From: Chryseobacterium sp. MFBS3-17
Lineage (GTDB): Bacteria > Bacteroidota > Bacteroidia > Flavobacteriales > Weeksellaceae
Assembly: GCF_020687745.1 (NCBI RefSeq)
Contig: NZ_JAJEWK010000012.1
Coordinates: forward strand, 248,001 to 312,000
Direction of reading: 5' to 3'
Length of the DNA stretch: 64,000 nucleotides
The notes beneath the pieces were generated by a model. That model saw only the letters and a list, made by a program, of their open reading frames with translations. It was not told the origin of the DNA and searched no databases. Positions 43,557 to 53,700 of this stretch are shown piece after piece. Each line of letters begins with the position of its first letter. Positions within the stretch are counted from its first letter, which is position 1. Position numbers and translations under genes: made by a program.

Positions 43557-45647
43557 ATGAAAAAGATAAGCATCAGTGCGCTGGCATTTGCCGGAGTGGT
43601 TTTTCTGAACTCCTGCACCGCCAAGCAAGCTCAACAAACAACCGAAACTGCTGTTTCCGAAGCAGCACATACGCCCAAAGAAACCATCAAAGAAGAAGGA
43701 CTGGATCTGCACTATATGGACCGTTCTGCTCGTCCGCAGGATGATTTTTTCAGTTTCGTAAACGGGAACTGGTATAAGACTACAGACATTCCTTCGGACA
43801 AAACCACCTGGGGTTCTTTTAATAAACTTCGTGAAGATACAGACAATGCTTCGCTGGAAATTTTAAATAAGATTTTAACCGACAATTATACACCGGGATC
43901 TGAAGGTCAGAAAATTCAGGCACTCTACGGAACCTTTATGGACTGGGATCAGCGTAATGCAGACGGCATCAATCCCATCAAGGCAGATCTGGCGAAGATA
44001 GACCGCATCAAAACCGTAAAAGATCTGGAAAATTACCTTACTGAAGCTACCAAAACCGGTGACAATCCGTTTTATGCATGGCGTGTAAGTGCAGATATGA
44101 AAAACTCTGTAATGAATGCCGTGTATCTGGGTGGTGCGAGCCTGGGACTGGGCAGAGATTATTATCAGAAGGAAAGTGATGCCAATACCAAAACGCTGGC
44201 AGAATATAAAAACTACCTGGAAAAACTCTTTACCATCACCGGTCAGAAGAATGCCGGTACAGCCGCTCAGAAAGTAGTGAATTTTGAGAAAAAACTGGCC
44301 AAGGATATGCTGACCAATGAGCAAAACAGGGATGCGAACCTGCGCTACAATCCAAAGAATGTCACGGAACTTCCGGCACTGGTAAAAAGTGTGAACCTTC
44401 AGAAATATCTGAAGGATGTGGGCGTGAATACGGATAAGGTTATTGTAACCGAAATCAAATATTACCAGAATATGGACGGCTGGATGACTGCCAAAAACCT
44501 GCCGCTCATCAAGGATTATATGAAAGCCCGTATGATCTCCGGAAACGCCGGAAATCTGGACAAAAGGCTGGATGATCTGCAGTTTGATTTCTATTCCAGA
44601 TATCTGCAGGGCCAGAAGGAGCAGCGCCCGATGGATAAACGTGCACTGGGCGTGGTAAACGGAACACTGGGCGAAGCATTCGGGAAATTGTATGTGGAAA
44701 AGTATTTCCCTGCAGAAGCCAAGGAACAAATGGAAACCTATATTGATTACCTGAAAAAAGCCTTTGAATATCATATTGACAATCTGGACTGGATGTCTGC
44801 CGAAACCAAGGTAAAAGCTCAGGAAAAACTGTCTAAATTCGGGGTTAAAATTGCCTATCCGGATCAGTGGAGAGACTATTCAAAATTGGTTCTGAAATCT
44901 CCTGCAGAAGGCGGTTCCTATTATGACAACCTGCACAAAGTCACAGAATGGCACTACCAGCGCAATCTGAATAAAGTAGGCAAGCCGGTAGACAAAACAG
45001 AGTGGGGAATGTCTCCGCAAACGGTGAATGCTTACTACAGTGGTTCTAACAATGAAATCGTTTTTCCGGCAGCAATTCTGCAGCCGCCCTTCTTTAACTT
45101 CAAAGCAGATCCTGCGGTGAATTTCGGGGGCATCGGGGCGGTAATCGGGCACGAAATTTCTCACGGTTTTGATGATTCCGGTTCCCGTTTTGACGGAGAT
45201 GGTAACCTGAACAACTGGTGGACAGATGCAGACCGTAAAAACTTTGATGCTAAAGTAGGTCAGCTGGCAGATCAGTACAGCAAGTATGAGCCGGTGCCGG
45301 GCAGTTTCATCAATGGTAAATTTACCAGTGGCGAAAATATTGGTGACCTGGGCGGTGTGGCTGTGGCCTATACCGCACTGCAAATGTATCTGAAAGATCA
45401 CGGGAATCCGGGACCGATCAGCGGATTTACACAGGACCAGCGCTTTTTCATGAGTTGGGCAACCGTGTGGCGTACCAAATCTACAGAGCAGTACATGACG
45501 AATCAGGTGAAAACCGATCCGCATTCACCGGGCTATTTCCGTTCCTTCGGTCCGCTCGTGAATCAGGATGCATTCTACAAAGCCTTTGACGTAAAACCGG
45601 GAGACAAACTCTACAAAGCTCCGGAAGAAAGAATTAAAATCTGGTAG
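43557..45647 (+). CDS. pepO: M13-family metallopeptidase (neprilysin/PepO type)
   Basis: A secreted zinc endopeptidase of 696 residues that cleaves oligopeptides. A lipobox (VVFLNSC) follows a signal peptide, so it is anchored in the envelope. The zinc site is H532-E533-xx-H536 in VIGHEISHGFDD, with the third ligand E593 and D597 in ENIGDLGG. The N-terminal domain begins DDFFSFVNGNWYK and a C-terminal PHSPGYFRSFGPL is typical of M13. The ATG at 43443 would lie above the promoter and is rejected. A strong terminator follows, and it borders the left end of the restriction island. Confidence 0.95.
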   Translation: MKKISISALAFAGVVFLNSCTAKQAQQTTETAVSEAAHTPKETIKEEGLDLHYMDRSARPQDDFFSFVNGNWYKTTDIPSDKTTWGSFNKLREDTDNASLEILNKILTDNYTPGSEGQKIQALYGTFMDWDQRNADGINPIKADLAKIDRIKTVKDLENYLTEATKTGDNPFYAWRVSADMKNSVMNAVYLGGASLGLGRDYYQKESDANTKTLAEYKNYLEKLFTITGQKNAGTAAQKVVNFEKKLAKDMLTNEQNRDANLRYNPKNVTELPALVKSVNLQKYLKDVGVNTDKVIVTEIKYYQNMDGWMTAKNLPLIKDYMKARMISGNAGNLDKRLDDLQFDFYSRYLQGQKEQRPMDKRALGVVNGTLGEAFGKLYVEKYFPAEAKEQMETYIDYLKKAFEYHIDNLDWMSAETKVKAQEKLSKFGVKIAYPDQWRDYSKLVLKSPAEGGSYYDNLHKVTEWHYQRNLNKVGKPVDKTEWGMSPQTVNAYYSGSNNEIVFPAAILQPPFFNFKADPAVNFGGIGAVIGHEISHGFDDSGSRFDGDGNLNNWWTDADRKNFDAKVGQLADQYSKYEPVPGSFINGKFTSGENIGDLGGVAVAYTALQMYLKDHGNPGPISGFTQDQRFFMSWATVWRTKSTEQYMTNQVKTDPHSPGYFRSFGPLVNQDAFYKAFDVKPGDKLYKAPEERIKIW

Positions 45648-45676
45648 GGGGAAATTCCTGTCAGATTAAGGTATCT

Positions 45677-45710
45677 GCAGAGACGCACGAGGTTGTGTCT
45701 CTGCTTTTTT
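45677..45710 (+). terminator. pepO terminator
   Basis: GCAGAGACGCA pairs with TGTGTCTCTGC (one G-T pair), followed by TTTTTT. It marks the end of backbone sequence before the island. Confidence 0.85.
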
Positions 45711-45727
45711 ATTTCAGTACAATTTTG

Positions 45728-45735
45728 TATTTTTG
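45728..45735 (+). promoter_or_regulatory. -7 element upstream of the restriction island
   Basis: TATTTTTG, the only good -7 match between pepO and hsdM. It may be a former backbone promoter now driving the island. Confidence 0.45.
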
Positions 45736-45756
45736 AAAGATAGCAAACACAAATGA

Positions 45757-45891
45757 ATGAAAAGCTGCTTCACATTCAGTACAGCCGCTTTTGGCGAACA
45801 TACAACTTTAGAAATAACCGACAAAAATTTATTGCCATACAATATATGGCAACAGAAATTATACCCAAAATTCAATTACCCGAATGGCTAA
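45757..45891 (+). pseudogene. Truncated tail of a gene overlapping the hsdM start
   Basis: Frame from the ATG at 45757 reads 44 codons ending EITDKNLLPYNIWQQKLYPKF then NYPNG and a TAA at 45889 that overlaps the hsdM ATG by eight bases. That overlap is typical of a real upstream cistron, and the last 35 residues look like a protein end, while the first few residues come from different sequence. I do not recognise the family. It may be the last piece of a gene that once preceded hsdM in the source island. Confidence 0.4.
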
Positions 45892-47431
45892 AAAACAAAA
45901 AGAAAAAGTAGAAGAAACGATAGAAAAAACACTGTGGAAGGCAGCAGATAAACTGCGAAAAAACATCAATGCGGCAGAATACTAAGATGTCGTTCTTGGA
46001 TTGATTTTCTTAAAATATATATCCATTGCATTTGAGAAATTACACGCAGAATTAACCGCGCAAATCGGTCAGGGAGCGGATCCGGAAGACAGAGAAGAAT
46101 ACACGGCAGAAAACGTATTCTTTGTGCCACCTTCAGCGCGTTGGTCGTTTTTACAATCTAGTGCGAAGCAACCTACGATTGGTAAAATTGTAGATGATGG
46201 AATGGATGCTATTGAGGCGGAAAACCCACAATTGAAAGGTATTTTACCAAAAGTTTATGCCAAACAAAATTTGGATCCTACCAGTTTAGGAGATTTGATC
46301 GACTTGATTGGCAACATTAATTTTGGCGATACGCAGGAGCGTTCTGCCGATGTGTTAGGACACGTATTTGAGTATTTCTTAGGTCAGTTCGCCTTAGCTG
46401 AAGGACAAAAAGGTGGACAATTCTACACGCCTCGTTCGGTTGTAGAATTATTGGTAGAAATGCTGGAACCCCACAAAGGTCGTGTATTCGATCCGTGTTG
46501 TGGTTCGGGTGGTATGTTTGTGCAGTCGGAAAAGTTTGTGGAAGAACATCAGGGAAGAATAGATGATATCTCGATTTACGGACAAGAATCCAACCAAACC
46601 ACCTGGCGTTTGGCAAAGATGAACTTAGCCATTCGTGGGATTGATTCTACGGGCGTAAAATGGAATTCGGAAGGTTCGTTTTTGAACGATGCACACAAAG
46701 ATTTAAAAGCCGATTATATCATTGCGAATCCTCCGTTTAACGTGAGCGATTGGTCGGGTGATTTATTGCGTAATGATGCGCGTTGGCAGTTTGGTACACC
46801 TCCCGTAGGAAATGCCAACTTTGGTTGGTTACAACATTTTATCCATCACTTGGCACCAACAGGACAAGCGGGTGTGGTATTAGCAAAAGGAGCCTTAACG
46901 TCTAAAACGTCGGGGGAAGGAGAAATCCGTAAAAACTTAATCGAGGAAGGTTTGATTGACTGTATTGTCAACTTACCAGCCAAGTTGTTCCTCAATACGC
47001 AAATTCCTGCGGCCTTATGGTTTATGCGCCGTAAGAAAGTACCAAATCCAAAATTCCGTAATACCGAAAACGAAATCTTGTTTATCGATGCACGAAATTT
47101 AGGACATCTGATTAACCGTAGAAACCGTGAATTAAGCAAAGAGGATATCGACTTAATTGCTTCTACCTACCACAATTGGCGTAATGTCGATGGGCAATAC
47201 GAAGATGTAGCGGGTTTCTGTGCTTCGGTTCCTATATCTAAAGTGGCTGAGTTAGATTATGTATTGACGCCTGGGCGCTATGTGGGCTTACCTGATGAAG
47301 AAGACGATTTTAACTTTGTTGAACGTTTTATGTCATTGAAAACAACTTTAGAAGAACAATTAGCCAAAGAAGCGGAACTGAATACGATTATTGCGGAGAA
47401 CTTGTCTAAAATTGAACTGCCGAAAGAATGA
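45884..47431 (+). pseudogene. hsdM: Type I restriction-modification methylase subunit HsdM, interrupted by an early stop
   Basis: HsdM methylates adenine as part of an M2S complex with HsdS and also forms the restriction complex with HsdR. The frame opens with MAKKQKEKVEETIEKTLWKAA and runs to EY, where a TAA at 45983 interrupts codon 34; the family has lysine there (AAA to TAA, one base). The same frame then continues intact for 480 codons with the SAM-binding [10 protein letters not shown] and the catalytic NPPFN motif. Translation might restart at the TTG at 46001, giving a protein lacking about 39 residues of the N-terminal helical domain. The next gene overlaps its stop by four bases. 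Confidence 0.85.
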
Positions 47432-47739
47432 GTAAAGATTTAACCCTTTCCCAACAACATATAGAAAACCGAATTTTTACGATTCGGGGGAAACAAGTTA
47501 TGTTCGACAGAGATCTGGCAGAAATGTACCAGGTGGAAGTAAAAAGGTTAAATGAACAGGTAAAACGCAACATTGACCGGTTTCCCGAGACATTTCGTTT
47601 TCAATTGAATACCCAAGAAAAAGATGAACTGGTCGCAAATTGCGACCGGTTCGAATCGTTAAAACATTCCGCTGTAAATCCGTATACTTTTACAGAGCAA
47701 GGTGTAGCGATGCTGTCTGTTATTTTTAAATTCAATTAA
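47428..47739 (+). CDS. ORF6N-domain protein, C-terminally truncated
   Basis: ORF6N is a DNA-binding domain found in phage and mobile-element proteins. The first 95 residues are clear ([25 protein letters not shown], then EQGVAMLS). Full-length members continue for roughly another 70-100 residues; here the protein ends VIFKFN at residue 103. It overlaps the hsdM stop by four bases and ends eight bases before the RhuM gene. It could be an active short regulator or a decaying remnant; the overlap with hsdM argues for translation. Confidence 0.7.
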   Translation: MSKDLTLSQQHIENRIFTIRGKQVMFDRDLAEMYQVEVKRLNEQVKRNIDRFPETFRFQLNTQEKDELVANCDRFESLKHSAVNPYTFTEQGVAMLSVIFKFN

Positions 47740-47746
47740 GAGTCCT

Positions 47747-48613
47747 ATGACAAACGAAATTATACTCTACCAATCGGATGATTTACCAGAACGGATTGAA
47801 GTAATCATAGAAGGAGAAACTGTTTGGCTGTCTCAAGAGCAAATGGCTCAACTCTTTAGTCAAACGAAGCAAAATATAAGCTTACATATCAACAATTGCT
47901 ATAAGGAAGGAGAATTAGATAGAAAGGCAACTGTCAAGGAATCCTTGACAGTTCGAAAAGAAGGAAATAGAACCGTGCGAAGAATGATAGAGTTCTATAA
48001 CCTCGATGTAATTATCTCTGTTGGTTATCGCGTTAAATCAAAGCAGGGTACTCAGTTTAGAATTTGGGCTACGAACGTATTGAGAGAGTATTTATTAAAA
48101 GGGTATGCACTGAATCAACGTATGGATCGAGTTGAAAACCATGTGGACGAGCTCAGTAAGAAAATGGATATCATATCTTTACAGATCGAATCTAATAAAC
48201 TTCCTAATCAAGGCGTTTTCTTCAATGGACAGGTGTTTGATGCTTACAACTTTGTGTCTGATCTGGTACGAAATGCCAAATCCTCTATTCTCCTTATCGA
48301 TAATTATGTGGACGACACGGTGTTGACTTTATTAAGTAAAAGGAAAAAGAATGTGAAAGCCAATATCTATACGGCAACTATTAGCCAACAGCTGCGCTTG
48401 GATCTGCAGAAACATAATCAGCAGTATCCAGCAACAGGTATCCATTTATTCAAACAAAGCCACGATCGTTTCTTGATTATCGATGATAGGGAGCTGTATC
48501 ATATTGGTGCTTCGCTCAAAGATTTAGGGAAGAAATGGTTTGCATTTTCTCGAATGGATAGCTTGTGTAAGGATGTATTAAGTAAAATAAAAAGGGGGAA
48601 TAATGGAGAATAG
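47747..48613 (+). CDS. RhuM-family protein with PLD-like C-terminal domain
   Basis: A 288-residue protein. Residues 1-125 match the RhuM/virulence family: ILYQSDDLPERIEVIIEGETVWLSQEQMAQLF and a winged-helix core with VISVGYRVKSKQGTQFRIWA. Residues 165-288 resemble a phospholipase-D-like fold without the full HKD motif: LLIDNYVDDTVLTLL, then SHDRFLIIDDRELYHIGASLKDLGKKWFAF. The histidine is followed by DR rather than the xK of active enzymes. RhuM genes are common inside type I restriction operons, with unknown role. The hsdS start lies 11 bases inside its end. Confidence 0.8.
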   Translation: MTNEIILYQSDDLPERIEVIIEGETVWLSQEQMAQLFSQTKQNISLHINNCYKEGELDRKATVKESLTVRKEGNRTVRRMIEFYNLDVIISVGYRVKSKQGTQFRIWATNVLREYLLKGYALNQRMDRVENHVDELSKKMDIISLQIESNKLPNQGVFFNGQVFDAYNFVSDLVRNAKSSILLIDNYVDDTVLTLLSKRKKNVKANIYTATISQQLRLDLQKHNQQYPATGIHLFKQSHDRFLIIDDRELYHIGASLKDLGKKWFAFSRMDSLCKDVLSKIKRGNNGE

Positions 48614-49703
48614 TAATTGGAATTCAGATAAATTAGGTTCTGTTATAGAAATTAAATATGGGAAAGATCATAAAAAGTTAAGTGAGGGAAATTTTCCTTG
48701 TTTAGGCAGTGGTGGGATTATGCGTTATGTTGATTCTTATCTCTATGATGATGAATCTATTTTAATACCTCGAAAAGGTTCTTTGAATAATATTATGTTT
48801 CAAGATAGCCCTTTTTGGACTGTTGATACAATGTTTTGGTCAAAAATTGATAAATCAAAAGTATTCCCAAAATATCTATTCTATCAATTAACATTGATTG
48901 ATTATGAAAATTTGAATGTAGGTTCTGCAGTTCCGAGTTTAACTGTTCCTGTAATTAATGAAATCGAAATCCAACTTCCCCCACTTCCCGAGCAAAAAGC
49001 CATTGCATCGGTCTTGTCGAGTTTGGATGATAAAATCGACTTATTACACCAACAAAACCAAACCTTAGAGGCTTTGGCGGAAACTTTATTCCGTCAGTGG
49101 TTTATTGAAGGTGAAAATGAGAAAAGGGTTATATATAATTTACATGATTTAGTAGATAGTGTTTCAGTTAAACATGATTTTTTAAAAAATGAATTGATTT
49201 TTTTAAATACATCAGATATTTTGAAAGGTAATATTTTGCACAATAATTATTCAAGTGTTAAAGATTTGCCGGGCCAGGCAAAAAAATCAATTCAAAGAAA
49301 AGATATATTATTTAGTGAAATTAGACCAGCAAATGGAAGATGGGCATTTGTTGACTTTGATGCAGATGATTTTGTTGTTTCAACAAAGCTTATGGTATTA
49401 AGATCAAAAGGAATTTTATCTCCCGAATTTCTTTACCTATATCTAACACAAAATTACATTGTAAATGAACTACAACTATTAGCTGAGGATAGATCTGGTA
49501 CATTTCCACAAATTACATTTGATATTCTTAAAAAGTTTGAAATTAGTTTTTCTTCGGAACAATTAATGCAACAAGCAAATGAATATTCTGTAAGTTTTCT
49601 AACAAAAATATCAGAAAATCAACAACAAATCCAAACCCTAACCCAACTTCGCGATACCTTATTACCAAAGTTAATGAGTGGTGAGGTGAGGGTGAAGTTA
49701 TAA
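48603..49703 (+). CDS. hsdS: Type I restriction specificity subunit HsdS
   Basis: HsdS chooses the bipartite DNA target for HsdM and HsdR. The 366-residue protein has two target-recognition domains: residues about 1-120 (recognising one half-site) and 180-320. A central spacer (PLPEQKAIASVLSSLDDKIDLL to LFRQWFIEG) separates them, and a C-terminal repeat follows (QIQTLTQLRDTLLPKLMSGEV). Both domains are much AT-richer than the conserved spacer, a mosaic pattern typical of domain exchange. The start overlaps the RhuM gene by 11 bases. The recognition sequence cannot be read. Confidence 0.93.
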   Translation: MENSNWNSDKLGSVIEIKYGKDHKKLSEGNFPCLGSGGIMRYVDSYLYDDESILIPRKGSLNNIMFQDSPFWTVDTMFWSKIDKSKVFPKYLFYQLTLIDYENLNVGSAVPSLTVPVINEIEIQLPPLPEQKAIASVLSSLDDKIDLLHQQNQTLEALAETLFRQWFIEGENEKRVIYNLHDLVDSVSVKHDFLKNELIFLNTSDILKGNILHNNYSSVKDLPGQAKKSIQRKDILFSEIRPANGRWAFVDFDADDFVVSTKLMVLRSKGILSPEFLYLYLTQNYIVNELQLLAEDRSGTFPQITFDILKKFEISFSSEQLMQQANEYSVSFLTKISENQQQIQTLTQLRDTLLPKLMSGEVRVKL

Positions 49704-49722
49704 TAATAGAGCGAAACACCAA

Positions 49723-50346
49723 ATGCTACTTACAGAGATCGATCAGCAGTTTACGCAACATTACAGGCAACTTTTAGACATTCAAAAGGATATCTACAAA
49801 CAGTTGTGTAATTATCCTTTCAAATTAGATGATAACGAAATTACCGAAAGCGTCATCAATAGAATGCACGCTTTCTGGTATTTTAATGTTAATAACAATA
49901 AAGAAATCCTAGGAAGGCAGGCCAATAGCGTAGCAGCCGATTTTTTTACAGAAACAGTTCTATTGTTTATAAAGAGTTATTTTGCAAAATATCCTGAGGT
50001 ACAAGTCTATTCGGAGAGGAGTATTGTTAAAGGCAAAAAGTCTATAAAACCAGATATTTCTATTTGGAAGTGCGAGGAGCTTATTGGCGTTTTAGAACTA
50101 AAGGTAAATGACGGATGGAAGCGTAAAGCTATCGGAGAACATTTACAAAATAGAGAAGCCAAAATAAAAAATATTTTTCCGCATTGTTATTTCGGAGTTC
50201 TTGCCTTTTGGAACTTTTTTGATACCGCTTCCCCAGATTGGAATACAAAATATATTGGCCTAAAAAACTGGAATGCTAAAGGAGGAATTGCAACGAATGG
50301 AAGGATAGAAAATTTAATAAGAAATATAGAAGCTAAGCTTCAATAA
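49723..50346 (+). CDS. PD-(D/E)xK nuclease-like protein of unknown function
   Basis: A 207-residue protein I cannot assign to a named family. A nuclease-type core is visible: PD in KPDISIWKCEELIGVLELKVN, with D111, E125 and K127. The spacing from D to E is 13 intervening residues, the same as D140 to E154 in the nuclease domain of HsdR encoded here. Upstream helices carry N-terminal glutamates that could complete the site, and FPHCYFGVLAFWNF follows. It has no DNA-binding domain of its own. It lies between hsdS and the P-loop gene in an island where these two genes are not normal parts. Confidence 0.7.
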   Translation: MLLTEIDQQFTQHYRQLLDIQKDIYKQLCNYPFKLDDNEITESVINRMHAFWYFNVNNNKEILGRQANSVAADFFTETVLLFIKSYFAKYPEVQVYSERSIVKGKKSIKPDISIWKCEELIGVLELKVNDGWKRKAIGEHLQNREAKIKNIFPHCYFGVLAFWNFFDTASPDWNTKYIGLKNWNAKGGIATNGRIENLIRNIEAKLQ

Positions 50347-50366
50347 ATAAAATAAAACCAAAAATC

Positions 50367-50786
50367 ATGAAAATTATCGCTTTATTAGGAACTGAGAATT
50401 CAGGGAAATCACATACCATTAATACTACCTATTCTTTTTTACTACGTGATGGTTATACGCAAGTACCAGGATATTTTAGAGTTTTAGGAAATCCAAAATT
50501 TGAGGATTTTTTTGATATTTTATTTAAAAACGACATTAAGGTTGGTTTTGTTGGGATGGGAGATTATATCGTTGGTCCTGGTAAAAGTCTAAAAAGTCTT
50601 TTACAAGAGTTAGAGAATCTCGGTTGTGATGTAGCGATATGTGCGTGTCGTGATGAGCCAAAAATAAAGGCCGCTGTGTCCACTTTTACTAATCATCATT
50701 TTGTTAATAAAACGAGCTCTTCATCAGAAGAGTTTTATAGAGTGGTTAATGCAGCAGATGCTCAAAAATTAATTACTTTAATTTAA
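50367..50786 (+). CDS. Small P-loop NTPase-like protein
   Basis: A 139-residue cytoplasmic protein with a Walker A P-loop at its very N-terminus (G8-T-E-N-S-G-K-S15, then HT). A hydrophobic strand CDVAICACRDE at about residues 87-98 may act as Walker B. It has no other recognisable domain, membrane segment or signal. It starts 21 bases after the PD-(D/E)xK gene and ends 11 bases before hsdR, so it belongs to the operon. A nuclease plus a small NTPase suggests a possible two-component accessory, but the function is unknown. Confidence 0.65.
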   Translation: MKIIALLGTENSGKSHTINTTYSFLLRDGYTQVPGYFRVLGNPKFEDFFDILFKNDIKVGFVGMGDYIVGPGKSLKSLLQELENLGCDVAICACRDEPKIKAAVSTFTNHHFVNKTSSSSEEFYRVVNAADAQKLITLI

Positions 50787-50796
50787 TTTTTTCATA

Positions 50797-53700
50797 ATGA
50801 CCGAAAACGAAATTGAAAAACTCGCTATAGAATTATTAGAACACCAAGGATATACCTATATCAATGGTGTTCAATTAGCTCCTGATGCAGGTGATCTAGA
50901 AAGAACATCATTTGAAGAAGTGGTGTTAAAACAACGTTTAGAAAATGCGGTTCGTCGTATCAATCCAAATATTCCTGTAGATGTACAACAAGATGCTGTA
51001 AAGCAAATCTTGCGTATTGCTTCGCCTGATGTTTTATCCAATAACGAAACCTTTCATCGTTTACTAACGGAAGGTATTCCGGTAACCAAACGTGTAGATG
51101 GGCAAGAACGAGGGGATCGTGTGTTTTTAATAGATTTTGAAAATCCATTAAACAACGAATTTTTAGTAGTCAACCAGTTTACAATTGTAGAAAACGGAGT
51201 CAATAAAAGACCGGACATTATCCTTTTTGTCAATGGTTTACCATTAGTTGTTATCGAATTAAAGAACGCTACGGATGATAAAACCACCATTCAGTCTGCC
51301 TTTCGCCAGATAGAAACCTATAAAGCAATGATTTCATCATTGTTTACTTTCAATGCTTTTTCGGTTATTTCTGATGGATTGGAAGCAAAAGCAGGAACAA
51401 TTTCGGCAGGCTTAAGTCGTTTTATGGCTTGGAAAACCACAGATGGTATCTCCGAAGCATCAAAACAAATCAGCCAATTAGAAACATTAATAAAAGGAAT
51501 GTTGCAACCAACCGTGTTATTGGATTTGGTCAGACATTTTGTGGTTTTTGAAAAATTTAGAAAGGAAGACACTGAAGGAATTGTTACCGTTCAAACAGTA
51601 AAGAAATTAGCCGCTTATCATCAATATTATGCAGTAAATCGTGCGGTAGAATCTACTAAAAGAGCTTCTGGTTTTGTTTCAAAACAAACATTAGGGAATT
51701 TATTAAATGAATCTCCAGAAAGCTATGGTTTACCTGGTGTGAAAAATCAACCCGAAGGCGATCGAAAAGGTGGTGTAGTGTGGCATACACAAGGTTCGGG
51801 TAAATCGTTGTCTATGGTGTTTTATACAGGTAAAATTGTATTAGCCTTAGATAATCCAACGGTTTTAGTGATAACAGACCGTAATGATTTGGACGATCAA
51901 TTATTTGATACGTTTGCAGCATCGAAGCAATTGTTGCGTCAAGATCCTGTTCAAGCAACCGATCGCAAACAGTTAAAAGACCTATTGAAGGTAAATTCAG
52001 GAGGCGTAATTTTTACAACGATACAAAAATTTCAACCGGAAGAAGGTAACGTTTTTGAAACGCTATCGGCTAGAGAAAACATTATTGTCATAGCAGACGA
52101 GGCGCACCGTACACAGTATGGTTTTAGTGCAAAAACAGTTGATGATAAGGATGAGAACGGTAATGTAATTGGTAAAAAAATCGTGTATGGATTTGCCAAG
52201 TATATGCGTGATGCCTTACCCAATGCGACGTATTTAGGTTTTACAGGAACACCTATTGAAAGTACGGATGTCAATACACCAGCAGTTTTTGGTAATTACG
52301 TAGATATTTACGATATAGCTCAAGCTGTTGAAGACGGAGCAACAGTTCGTATTTTCTATGAAAGCCGATTGGCGAAGGTAAAACTAACAGAAGAAGGAAA
52401 AGAATTGGTGGATGAGCTGGATGATGAATTGGATCAAGAAGATTTAACAGCCACTCAAAAAGCCAAAAGTAAATGGACACAGTTAGAAGCCTTGATTGGC
52501 GGAAAACAACGTGTTCAAAATATAGCTGCTGATATTGTCGGTCATTTTACGCAACGTCAGGAAGTGTTTCAAGGGAAAGCAATGATCGTGTCAATGAGTC
52601 GTCGTATTGCGGCGGATTTGTACAATGCGATTATTGCTATAAAACCTGAATGGCATTCGGACGATTTGAAAAAAGGAAAGATAAAAGTTATTATGACTTC
52701 TGCATCTTCTGATGGTCCTGAATTAGCTAAATTCCATACAACAAAAGAGCAACGTAGAATGTTAGCCGAACGTATGAAAGATCCTAATGACGAATTAGAA
52801 TTAGTGATTGTTCGTGATATGTGGTTAACGGGTTTCGATGCTCCGAGTATGCACACGTTGTATATCGATAAACCTATGAAAGGGCATAACCTTATGCAGG
52901 CGATTGCTCGCGTAAATCGGGTGTATAAGGATAAGCCAGGAGGTTTAATCGTCGATTATTTAGGCATTGCTTCCGATTTGAAAAAAGCATTAGCTTTCTA
53001 TTCAGACGCAGGAGGGAAAGGTGATCCAGCAGTGGCACAAGAACAGGCCGTCGCAATCATGTTGGAAAAAATTGAAGTGATTTCTGCCATGTATCATGGT
53101 TTCCCTTATGAAGATTATTTTGATGCTGATACATCCAAAAAACTGTCGATGATTTTAGCTGCCGAAGATCATATTTTAGGATTAGAGGATGGCAAGAAAA
53201 GATACATAGATGAAGTGACCGCTTTATCAAAAGCATTTGCCATTGCTATACCACATGATCAAGCCATGGATGCCAAAGATGAGATTTCTTTTTTCCAAGC
53301 CGTGAAAGCGAGATTGGCTAAGTTTGATAGTACGGGATCAGGCAAAACAGATGAAGAAATTGAAACCACCATTCGTCAAGTAATTGATCAAGCTTTAGTA
53401 TCCGATCAAGTAATTGATGTCTTCGATGCAGCGGGTATTAAAAAACCTGATATTTCTATTTTATCCGACGAGTTTTTGATGGAGTTGAAAGATATGCAAC
53501 ATAAAAATGTGGCCTTAGAAGTGTTGAAAAAATTATTGAAAGATGAGATAAAATCGAGAGCAAAAACCAATTTGGTTCAAAGTAAGAAGTTATTGGAAAT
53601 GTTAGAACAGTCCATTAATCGGTACCATAATAAAATTTTAACCGCAGCTGAAGTAATCGACGAATTAATTCATTTAAGTAAAGATATTGTTCAATTAGAT

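Noticed and set aside
43875-44774. A 299-codon minus-strand frame inside pepO
   Set aside because: Antisense shadow of the peptidase with no independent start signals.
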